Of a stretch of DNA of 19,917 nt, positions 1 through 6,072 are shown one piece after another; position 1 is the first letter of the stretch; each line of letters opens with the position of its first letter. The notes below the pieces were generated by a model. The model made no database searches. It was not told the origin of the DNA and saw nothing but the letters and a program-made list of their open reading frames with translations. The translations under genes and the position numbers were made by a program. The stretch comes from an uncultured Mycoplasmatota bacterium (lineage in GTDB: Bacteria; Bacillota_I; Bacilli_A; RF39; UBA660). The DNA lies in contig URQZ01000016.1 in NCBI GenBank assembly GCA_900550255.1, positions 1-19,917 on the forward strand. The letters are read 5' to 3'.

Positions 1-512
1 GATGTATGAAATGGTATGTGTTTAATGATAAGGAAGGAAATGCAACAGTAAATGTTATATTAGATCATAATACAACGGCTAGAGTAGCTTGGAATTCAAC
101 CGGAAATAATAGTGAAATGAAAGAAGTAGCAGATGCTTTAAAAAAAGATACAAGGACATGGAAAAATACAGCCAGATTAATAACAGCAAATGAAGTTGCT
201 AAGATAACAGGGAATACAGGATTTGATGCAAACAAGGAAAATCAAGACTGGTTCTGTTTAGATACAAATCAACCAGATACTACAAGTTATTGTGCGAAAG
301 CTCAAGGAACAAGTGAATATGCATGGTTATTTGATTATACCTATGAATGTACAAATTATGGATGTAACACATCAGATTTAAGCACATGGGGATATTGGAC
401 AAGTACATCTTCTTGGCATGTCAGTAGATTTGGCCATTTGAGTAATACCAATGCTAATTATGCTGATAGTGGAGTTCGCCCAGTAATAACAATTTCTAAA
501 GCTAACATTTAA
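1..512 (+). CDS. C-terminal part of a secreted/surface protein (5' end outside the window)
   Basis: The reading frame is open from the left edge: the codon before the first ATG (position 6) is TGT and no ribosome binding site is visible, so ATG 6 is probably internal and the gene starts upstream. About 169 residues remain. Four cysteines lie in the middle (DWFCLD, SYCAK, YECTNYGC), suggesting two disulfides and an extracytoplasmic location. The C-terminus has a GYWTSTSS block and ends GVRPVITISKANI. From memory, that ending recurs in large paralogous families of surface or prepilin-like proteins (DUF6273-like) in uncultured gut Firmicutes and Mollicutes. No catalytic motif is recognisable. 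It ends in TAA with no obvious terminator before the next promoter. The exact family and function are unknown. Confidence 0.7.
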   Translation, partial: CMKWYVFNDKEGNATVNVILDHNTTARVAWNSTGNNSEMKEVADALKKDTRTWKNTARLITANEVAKITGNTGFDANKENQDWFCLDTNQPDTTSYCAKAQGTSEYAWLFDYTYECTNYGCNTSDLSTWGYWTSTSSWHVSRFGHLSNTNANYADSGVRPVITISKANI

Positions 513-525
513 TTAAAAGTGTAAT

Positions 526-554
526 TTGACAATTTAAAAAATAAAGAATATAAT
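526..554 (+). promoter_or_regulatory. Consensus sigma-A promoter for the gene at 579
   Basis: TTGACA at 526-531 and TATAAT at 549-554 are separated by exactly 17 bases, a perfect match to the vegetative consensus. The predicted start near 561 gives a leader of under 20 bases, just enough for the Shine-Dalgarno sequence AAAGGGGGA (566-574). Confidence 0.85.
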
Positions 555-578
555 AGCACCCATTAAAGGGGGATTATT

Positions 579-1016
579 ATGTATAGAAATATTAGTTTAG
601 AAGAAGGAAATTACGTATTAAGTGAGATTGAAAAACAATTAAATAAAGAAAATATTGAATTAGATTTAGAACAACAAATTAAAACGTTGGATGTTTACGC
701 TGACAGCATTAAAGAATTAACAACTAAAGGATATGAAGTTACAGAATTTACTAAAATAGCAAGTTTATGTAATGCAGGCTTTATTTTTCCATTTACAAAA
801 GATGAAGAAAAAAATTTAAATATTATTATTTCCGTTTTACTTGAAATGACATCAAAAGTAGATGGTGAAATAGAAATAACAGAATGTGATCCAAAATTAA
901 AAAATAAAATAGTTAAAAAAATAGCTAAAATAAAGCGTGATCCAAGAATCAGTCCTTATAACTTAGGACGTTATTTACAACAATTATATAATCAAAACAA
1001 ACATTTAGTTAAATAA
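579..1016 (+). CDS. Hypothetical protein, 145 aa
   Basis: The family is not recognised. ATG 579 follows a strong Shine-Dalgarno sequence (AAAGGGGGA, 6-7 bases away). The product looks soluble and mostly helical. It has an acidic, Glu/Lys-rich N-terminal half (roughly residues 1-65), a short hydrophobic stretch around NAGFIFPF (residues 65-73), a second helix-rich part, and a basic C-terminus (KNKIVKKIAKIKRD, then YNLGRYLQQLYNQN). There is no signal peptide, membrane segment or known motif. It is a single-gene unit with its own perfect consensus promoter and a terminator, so it is probably well expressed and not regulated at the promoter itself. Neighbours give no clue to its role. Confidence 0.8.
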   Translation: MYRNISLEEGNYVLSEIEKQLNKENIELDLEQQIKTLDVYADSIKELTTKGYEVTEFTKIASLCNAGFIFPFTKDEEKNLNIIISVLLEMTSKVDGEIEITECDPKLKNKIVKKIAKIKRDPRISPYNLGRYLQQLYNQNKHLVK

Positions 1017-1019
1017 AAA

Positions 1020-1048
1020 TGGACTAATTCATTATTTTTTGATATAAT
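1020..1048 (+). promoter_or_regulatory. Probable promoter of the RNase J gene, inside the upstream terminator
   Basis: TGGACT (1020-1025) and TATAAT (1043-1048) have 17-bp spacing, and TG occurs one base before the -10 (TGATATAAT), making it an extended -10. The -35 matches consensus at only 4 of 6 positions. The whole promoter lies in the terminator stem-loop of the preceding gene. The Shine-Dalgarno AAAGGAG (1084-1090) precedes ATG 1095. Confidence 0.55.
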
Positions 1049-1062
1049 GTATTAGTCTTTTT
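1022..1062 (+). terminator. Rho-independent terminator after the 145-aa gene
   Basis: GACTAAT-T-CATTAT (1022-1035) pairs with ATAATG-T-ATTAGTC (1044-1057) around an 8-base loop, with one T/T mismatch, followed by TTTTT (1058-1062). The 3' arm also contains a TATAAT (1043-1048) that looks like the -10 of the next gene. Confidence 0.75.
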
Positions 1063-1094
1063 AAATATATAAATCTATAAAGAAAGGAGAAAAT

Positions 1095-2741
1095 ATGAGT
1101 AAAATAAATATATTTAGCCTTGGTGGGTTAAATGAAAATGGGAAAAATATGTATGTAGTTGAAATAGATAAAGATATATTTGTTCTTGATGCAGGATTAA
1201 AATATGCAGATGATCGTATGCTTGGAGTAGACTATATCATACCTAATTTCGATTATATAAAAAACAATATAAAAAGAATAAAAGGATTATTTATAACACA
1301 CGGACATGATAGTCAAATGGGAGCTATTCCAGATATTATTAAGGAAGTCCCTGAACTAGAAATATATGGTACGGATTTTACAATTGAAATAATTAAAAAG
1401 GAATTAGAAGATGAAGGTTTAAGTAGTAAACATTTACACGTTATTAAACCAAACCGTAATATCAAATTTGGAGCTAATAGCATTTTTCCAATTTCCCTTA
1501 CACATTCGGTTCCAGGAAATGTTGGTTATGTAATTAATACAAAAGATGGAGCAATCGTTTATACAGGAAACTTCGTTTTTGACCAAACAGTTACTCAACC
1601 TTATAAAACAGATATTGGAAAACTTGCTTATGTTGGAAAACAAGGTGTATTGTGTTTAATGAGTGAATCTTTATATGCAGATAAACCAGGATTTACAACA
1701 CCTAATAATAGAATTGCAAAAGTTGTAAGAGAAACCTTAGATAAAGCAGAAGGTAGAATTTTATTTAACATTTCTAATGCCCAATTTTATCGTATTCAAG
1801 AATTATTTAATGAATTGATGTTAACAGATAAAAAAGTTGTTATTATGGGTAAAAAACTAGAAAATATGATAAACAAAGCAATCGATTTAAAATATCTTGA
1901 ATTTGATAAAAGAAAAATTTCAAATATTCGTCATGTTAACGATGATGATGCTGTTGTTCTTATATCAGATGAGAGAGAAAAACCTTTTTCAAATATCAGT
2001 CGTATAGTAAGAGGATATGATAAATTTGTAAAAATAAATGATAAAGATACTGTTGTTTTCGCAGCTCCTATTTATGATGGAATGGAGAGAAGTTCAACAC
2101 GTATTTTTGATGCGATTGCTAAAATCGGAGCAAACCTAGTTATCATAAATTCTAAAAAATATCTATGTCATCATGCTTCAAATGAAGATTTAATGATGAT
2201 GCTTAATTTAATGAATCCTAAATATTATTTTCCAGTTATAGGTGAATATCGTCATCAAGTCGCAAACGCTAATGCAGCTAAACGTATTGGAATGAAAGAT
2301 GAAAATATTTTATTAAAACTAAACGGAGATGTAGTAACATTTAAAAACGGTAACTTGGAAGATAATGGAGCTAAAGTTAAAATAGATGACATCTTAGTAG
2401 ATGGAAAAACAATAGGTGACATTGGTGAATTAGTCCTAAAAGATAGAGAACTTTTAAGTGAAAATGGAATTGTTATTGTAAGTGCAACTATTGATCGCGC
2501 AACTAAAAAAGTTTTAGCAGGACCAGAAATATTAACACGTGGATTTATATATGTGAAAGATAATATTGACCTAATAAAAGAAGCTGAAAAAATATCATTA
2601 CAAATTATAAATGATAACATAAAACCAAATTACGTTGATTTTAATAAAATTAAAATGGGAATCAGAGATAAATTGGGAAAATATTTGTATAAAGAAACAG
2701 AATGTAAACCAATGATTCTAATAGTTATTCAAGAAGTATAA
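1095..2741 (+). CDS. rnj: RNase J-family protein with degenerate active site (J2-like)
   Basis: This is a full-length (548 aa) RNase J: metallo-beta-lactamase/beta-CASP fold followed by the C-terminal RNase J domain (DILVDGKTIGDIG and LTRGFIYV, about residues 430-510). Active RNase J enzymes are two-metal 5'-3' exo- and endoribonucleases that turn over mRNA. Here the metal ligands are largely lost. The HGHEDH motif reads HGHDSQ (residues 69-74, Asp to Ser and His to Gln). The TGDF aspartate is Asn159 (TGNF). The PVHGEYR histidine is Ile382 (PVIGEYR). His137 (LTHS) and His360 (CHHA) remain. Motif expectations come from Bacillus RNase J1. This suggests a catalytically weak or dead J2-type partner of an RNase J1 encoded elsewhere, which is inference. 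The gene is monocistronic, with its stop codon inside its terminator. Confidence 0.9.
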   Translation: MSKINIFSLGGLNENGKNMYVVEIDKDIFVLDAGLKYADDRMLGVDYIIPNFDYIKNNIKRIKGLFITHGHDSQMGAIPDIIKEVPELEIYGTDFTIEIIKKELEDEGLSSKHLHVIKPNRNIKFGANSIFPISLTHSVPGNVGYVINTKDGAIVYTGNFVFDQTVTQPYKTDIGKLAYVGKQGVLCLMSESLYADKPGFTTPNNRIAKVVRETLDKAEGRILFNISNAQFYRIQELFNELMLTDKKVVIMGKKLENMINKAIDLKYLEFDKRKISNIRHVNDDDAVVLISDEREKPFSNISRIVRGYDKFVKINDKDTVVFAAPIYDGMERSSTRIFDAIAKIGANLVIINSKKYLCHHASNEDLMMMLNLMNPKYYFPVIGEYRHQVANANAAKRIGMKDENILLKLNGDVVTFKNGNLEDNGAKVKIDDILVDGKTIGDIGELVLKDRELLSENGIVIVSATIDRATKKVLAGPEILTRGFIYVKDNIDLIKEAEKISLQIINDNIKPNYVDFNKIKMGIRDKLGKYLYKETECKPMILIVIQEV

Positions 2742-2760
2742 TTAGTATACTTCTTTTTTT
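2731..2760 (+). terminator. Terminator of the RNase J gene, overlapping its stop codon
   Basis: AAGAAGTATA (2731-2740) pairs perfectly over 10 bp with TATACTTCTT (2746-2755) around the loop ATTAG, and the T-tract runs to 2760. The TAA stop (2739-2741) lies within the 5' arm and loop. Confidence 0.85.
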
Positions 2761-2768
2761 AAAATTTT

Positions 2769-2795
2769 TTAGCACTCTTACTTGACAAGTGCTAA
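2769..2795 (+). promoter_or_regulatory. CIRCE operator (HrcA site) upstream of clpB
   Basis: TTAGCACTC (2769-2777), a 9-base spacer and AAGTGCTAA (2787-2795) match the CIRCE consensus TTAGCACTC-N9-GAGTGCTAA with one changed base in the right arm. CIRCE binds the heat-shock repressor HrcA. The operator overlaps the -35 of the clpB promoter, so repression by promoter occlusion is expected. Confidence 0.93.
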
Positions 2796-2809
2796 AATAG
2801 TGATATAAT
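2782..2809 (+). promoter_or_regulatory. clpB promoter within and next to CIRCE
   Basis: TTGACA (2782-2787) lies inside the CIRCE spacer and right arm, and TATAAT (2804-2809) follows after 16 bp with TG one base upstream. Both hexamers are perfect, so the unrepressed promoter should be strong. Confidence 0.88.
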
Positions 2810-2868
2810 ATACATGTAATTGAATAAAAGGAAATTACATGCATCAAAAAAATAAAGGAGGGGTAATT

Positions 2869-4986
2869 ATGAACATAGGAAATATTTATGACCAAAAAGA
2901 AGAAAACGTTTTAGAAAAATATGGGCGTGACATTGTCAAAGATGTTATTGATGGTAAAATCGATCCTGTTATTGGACGTGATGATGAAGTTAGAAGCATA
3001 ACCCGTATATTATCACGTAAAACTAAAAATAACCCCGTTTTAATAGGAGAACCTGGGGTAGGTAAAACAGCAATTGTAGAAGGACTTGCACAAAGAATTG
3101 TTAAAGGAGATGTTCCAAATAGTTTAAAAGATAAACATATATGGGAACTTGATATGGGAGCACTTATAGCAGGTGCTAAATATCGTGGAGAATTCGAGGA
3201 AAGACTAAAAGCTGTTTTGAAAAAAATAAAAGATAGTAATGGTGAACTAATTATGTTTATCGATGAAATTCATATGATTGTTGGATCTGGTGCAGAAGGA
3301 GCAGTTGATACATCTAATATGTTAAAACCAATGCTTGCTCGTGGTGAAATAAAAGTTATTGGGGCAACTACTTTAAATGAATATCGTAAATACATTGAGA
3401 AGGATGGAGCTCTAGAAAGAAGATTTCAACGTGTTCAAGTAAAAGAACCAAATGTGTTAGATACAATAACTATTTTAAGAGGATTAAAATCTCGTTTTGA
3501 GGTATATCATGGAGTTAACATAAAAGATAGAGCACTAGTTGCTGCTGCAACTCTATCAGATCGTTATATAACAGATCGTTTCTTACCAGATAAAGCCATT
3601 GATCTAATTGATGAGGCATGTGCTACAATTAAAGTACAAATTGATTCAGTTCCAACTAATCTAGATGAACTTACAAGAAAAATTATGCGTATGCAAATTG
3701 AACTTGAAGCTATTAAAAAAGATAAAGATGAATTAAGTAAAAAAAGAGTAGAGGAATTAAAAGAAAAAATTGCTAAATTAAAAGAGAAAGAAACAAAATT
3801 ACGTAGTGATTGGGAAAAAGAAAAAGAAGTTAATGAAAAAATAAATACCAAAAAAGATGAAATAGAAAAAGCTCGTTTTAATTTAGAACAAGCAGAAAAT
3901 AATTATGACTTAGAAACAGCTGCAAAATTACGTCATGGAACAATTCCAAGATTAGAACAAGAACTAAATGAATTAAGAAAAATCGATTCATCTAAAATAT
4001 TAAGTGATATTGTAGATGAAGAGGATATAGCAGCAATCATTTCTAAATGGACAAATATTCCAATTAAAAAATTAGTTGGTGGTGAAAAAGAAAAATTAAT
4101 TAACTTAGAGTCAAATATGAAAAAAAGAGTTAAAGGTCAAGATGAAGCTATAAAACTTGTTAGTCAAGCAATATTAAGAGCAAGAGCAGGTATTAAAGAT
4201 CCCAAAAGACCTATTGGTTCATTTATCTTTTTAGGTCCAACAGGTGTAGGAAAAACAGAAGTAGCTAAAACTTTAGCTTATGAATTATTTGATGATGAAC
4301 GTCATATGGTAAGAATTGACATGAGTGAATATATGGAAGCCCATTCTGTATCTAGATTGGTTGGAGCGCCTCCTGGATATGTAGGATATGATGAAGGTGG
4401 TCAACTAACAGAAGCCGTAAGAAGAAATCCATATAGTATTGTTCTATTTGATGAAATAGAAAAAGCTCATAAAGATGTTTTTAATATTTTACTTCAAATT
4501 TTAGATGATGGACGAATTACTGATTCACAAGGTAGAACTGTTGATTTTAAAAACACAATTATTATAATGACATCAAATCTAGGTAGTGAATATATTCTAG
4601 ATAATAAAGAAAATAGTGAAGAACTAGTCATGGATGAATTAAAACATACATTCAGACCAGAATTCATAAATCGTATCGATGAAATAATAATTTTTAAAGC
4701 ACTTTCTAAAGAAATTGTTTATGATATATTAGATAAAATCATCAAAGAAATAGAAGTAAGACTTCAAGATAAAAAAATATCAATTGAACTTACAGAAAAG
4801 GCTAAGAAATTTATAATCGATAATTCTTATAATCCTGATTTTGGAGCACGTCCAATAAAAAGATACGTTAGTCGTAATTTGGAAACATTGATTGCAAATA
4901 ACATTATTATGGATAAAATAAAATTTAATAGCAAAATTATTGTTGATGTAGAAAATGATAATTTAATTATAAAAGAGAATCAATAG
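2869..4986 (+). CDS. clpB: ATP-dependent chaperone ClpB, lacking the N-terminal domain
   Basis: ClpB is a hexameric AAA+ disaggregase that, with DnaK, threads proteins out of aggregates in the cytosol. Start ATG 2869 (705 aa) is chosen because AAAGGAGGGG ends 5 bases before it; an in-frame ATG at 2839 would add 10 residues. The first AAA+ domain has Walker A GEPGVGKT (residues 60-67), pore tyrosine in KYRG (Y105) and Walker B FIDEIH (130-135). A complete coiled-coil M-domain spans about residues 265-372, which identifies ClpB rather than ClpC. The second AAA+ domain has GPTGVGKT (456-463), LVGAPPGYVGYDEGGQL and LFDEIE. The double-repeat Clp N domain (about 140 residues) is absent, as in mycoplasma ClpB of similar length. 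No ClpP-docking loop was noticed. It is monocistronic and CIRCE-controlled. Confidence 0.95.
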   Translation: MNIGNIYDQKEENVLEKYGRDIVKDVIDGKIDPVIGRDDEVRSITRILSRKTKNNPVLIGEPGVGKTAIVEGLAQRIVKGDVPNSLKDKHIWELDMGALIAGAKYRGEFEERLKAVLKKIKDSNGELIMFIDEIHMIVGSGAEGAVDTSNMLKPMLARGEIKVIGATTLNEYRKYIEKDGALERRFQRVQVKEPNVLDTITILRGLKSRFEVYHGVNIKDRALVAAATLSDRYITDRFLPDKAIDLIDEACATIKVQIDSVPTNLDELTRKIMRMQIELEAIKKDKDELSKKRVEELKEKIAKLKEKETKLRSDWEKEKEVNEKINTKKDEIEKARFNLEQAENNYDLETAAKLRHGTIPRLEQELNELRKIDSSKILSDIVDEEDIAAIISKWTNIPIKKLVGGEKEKLINLESNMKKRVKGQDEAIKLVSQAILRARAGIKDPKRPIGSFIFLGPTGVGKTEVAKTLAYELFDDERHMVRIDMSEYMEAHSVSRLVGAPPGYVGYDEGGQLTEAVRRNPYSIVLFDEIEKAHKDVFNILLQILDDGRITDSQGRTVDFKNTIIIMTSNLGSEYILDNKENSEELVMDELKHTFRPEFINRIDEIIIFKALSKEIVYDILDKIIKEIEVRLQDKKISIELTEKAKKFIIDNSYNPDFGARPIKRYVSRNLETLIANNIIMDKIKFNSKIIVDVENDNLIIKENQ

Positions 4987-4997
4987 ATTCTTTTTTT
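4975..4997 (+). terminator. Terminator of clpB, overlapping its stop codon
   Basis: GAATC (4977-4981) pairs with GATTC (4986-4990) around loop AATA, with A-T and G-T pairs extending the stem into the T-tract (4991-4997). The TAG stop (4984-4986) lies in the loop and the first base of the 3' arm. Confidence 0.7.
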
Positions 4998-5012
4998 CTG
5001 GTCTAAAAATGG

Positions 5013-5041
5013 TTGACATGCATAAAATATAGTGTTATATT
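5013..5041 (+). promoter_or_regulatory. str operon promoter
   Basis: TTGACA (5013-5018) and TATATT (5036-5041) have 17-bp spacing. Transcription would start near 5048, leaving a leader of nearly 90 bases before rpsL, unusually long compared with the under-20-base leaders elsewhere in this window. Confidence 0.8.
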
Positions 5042-5051
5042 ATTATTGCGT

Positions 5052-5116
5052 TTAATTTAGATTTACCTTGTGTAAATCTTTAATTAAGACAAAAAAAGAA
5101 ACACCTGGAAGTGTGT
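5052..5116 (+). promoter_or_regulatory. Structured leader of the str operon
   Basis: A stem of AGATTTAC (5059-5066) and GTAAATCT (5072-5079) with loop CTTGT is extended by TTAATT (5052-5057) pairing with AATTAA (5082-5087) across a small internal loop. After an A-rich stretch, ACAC (5101-5104) can pair with GTGT (5111-5114). No U-tract follows the first stem, so it is not a plain terminator. A ribosomal-protein-responsive leader is possible but unproven. Confidence 0.5.
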
Positions 5117-5135
5117 AATGAAAGGAGGACGAAAA

Positions 5136-5555
5136 ATGCCTACTATAAATCAATTAGTAAGAAAAAACAGAAAAGACAAAACTAGAAAGAGTAAATCACC
5201 AGTTTTAGGTATTGGTTATAACAGTAGAACAAGAAGACAAACAGCACAAAAATCTCCACAAAAACGTGGTGTATGTACTCGTGTTGGAACAATGACACCT
5301 AAAAAACCAAACTCAGCGTTAAGAAAATATGCTCGTGTTCGTTTAAGTAATGGTATGGAAGTAACTGCTTATATCGGTGGAGAAGGACATAACTTACAAG
5401 AACATAGTGTTGTTTTAATTCGTGGTGGACGTGTTAAAGACCTTATCGGTGTTCGTTATCATGTAGTACGTGGTACACTAGATACCGCTGGTGTTGATAA
5501 AAGACGTCAAGGTCGTTCTAAATATGGAACAAAAAGACCAAAAGATAATAAATAA
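5136..5555 (+). CDS. rpsL: 30S ribosomal protein S12
   Basis: S12 lies at the decoding centre of the 30S subunit and controls tRNA selection accuracy. The product is 139 aa, the normal Firmicutes length, starting MPTINQLVRK at ATG 5136, 7 bases after AAAGGAGG (5121-5128). An in-frame ATG at 5118 would add MKGGRK but lacks a good ribosome site. The conserved SPQKRGVCTRV and PKKPNSALRKYARVRLSNG blocks are present, including the lysine altered in streptomycin resistance (PKKPNS). The normally near-invariant DLPGVRYH loop reads DLIGVRYH: Ile104 replaces the proline known as P90 in E. coli numbering, next to the RimO-modified aspartate. It is the first gene of rpsL-rpsG-fusA-tuf. Confidence 0.97.
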   Translation: MPTINQLVRKNRKDKTRKSKSPVLGIGYNSRTRRQTAQKSPQKRGVCTRVGTMTPKKPNSALRKYARVRLSNGMEVTAYIGGEGHNLQEHSVVLIRGGRVKDLIGVRYHVVRGTLDTAGVDKRRQGRSKYGTKRPKDNK

Positions 5556-5586
5556 TTAAATATATAATAGTGAGAGGAGGATTATA

Positions 5587-6054
5587 ATGCGTAAAAGACG
5601 TGCTGTAAAAAGAGATGTTTTAGCAGATCCTATTTATAATTCAAAGTTAGTTACAAAGTTAATTAACCAAATTATGCAAGATGGAAAAAAAGGAACAGCT
5701 CAAAAGATTTTATATAATGCTTTCGATATGATTAAAGAAAAAACTAATCAAGATCCAATGGAAGTATTTGAAAAAGCAATGGAAAATATTAAACCAGCTT
5801 TAGAAGTTAAATCACGTCGTGTAGGAGGAGCAAACTATCAAGTACCAATTGAAGTTAAACCTGCACGTTCTCAAGCGTTAGCTCTTCGTTGGCTAGTTAA
5901 CTATTCACGCCTAAGAGGTGGACACACTATGGCTGAAAACTTAGCTAATGAAATTATTGATGCATCAAATGGTGTTGGTGCAGCAGTTAAAAAACGTGAA
6001 GATACACATAAAATGGCAGAGGCTAATAAAGCATTTGCTCATTATCGTTGGTAA
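5587..6054 (+). CDS. rpsG: 30S ribosomal protein S7
   Basis: S7 nucleates assembly of the 30S head by binding the 3' major domain of 16S rRNA, and it contacts E-site tRNA. It is 155 aa, within one residue of typical bacterial S7, with the canonical ADPIYNSKLVTKLINQIM, SRRVGGANYQVP, LRWLVNYSRLRG and AAVKKREDTHKMAEANKAF blocks. The start follows GAGAGGAGG (5572-5580). It lies 31 bases after rpsL and 18 before fusA, co-transcribed in the str operon. In E. coli S7 represses this operon's translation from the rpsL-rpsG gap. That gap is too short here for the E. coli-type structure, so any control must differ. It ends in tandem TAA TAA. Confidence 0.97.
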   Translation: MRKRRAVKRDVLADPIYNSKLVTKLINQIMQDGKKGTAQKILYNAFDMIKEKTNQDPMEVFEKAMENIKPALEVKSRRVGGANYQVPIEVKPARSQALALRWLVNYSRLRGGHTMAENLANEIIDASNGVGAAVKKREDTHKMAEANKAFAHYRW

Positions 6055-6072
6055 TAAGAAAGGAAATAAAAT

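Noticed and set aside
1..512. Diversity-generating retroelement target at the C-terminus of the first protein
   Set aside because: No template repeat or reverse transcriptase is visible in the window; the end motif alone is not evidence.
2839..2868. Upstream in-frame ATG for clpB adding 10 residues
   Set aside because: The ATG at 2869 has a near-ideal AAAGGAGGGG at 5 bases, and the extension (MHQKNKGGVI) encodes that site rather than conserved protein.
5118..5135. Upstream in-frame ATG for rpsL adding MKGGRK
   Set aside because: The extension contains the ribosome binding site itself, and S12 proteins start MPTINQLVRK.
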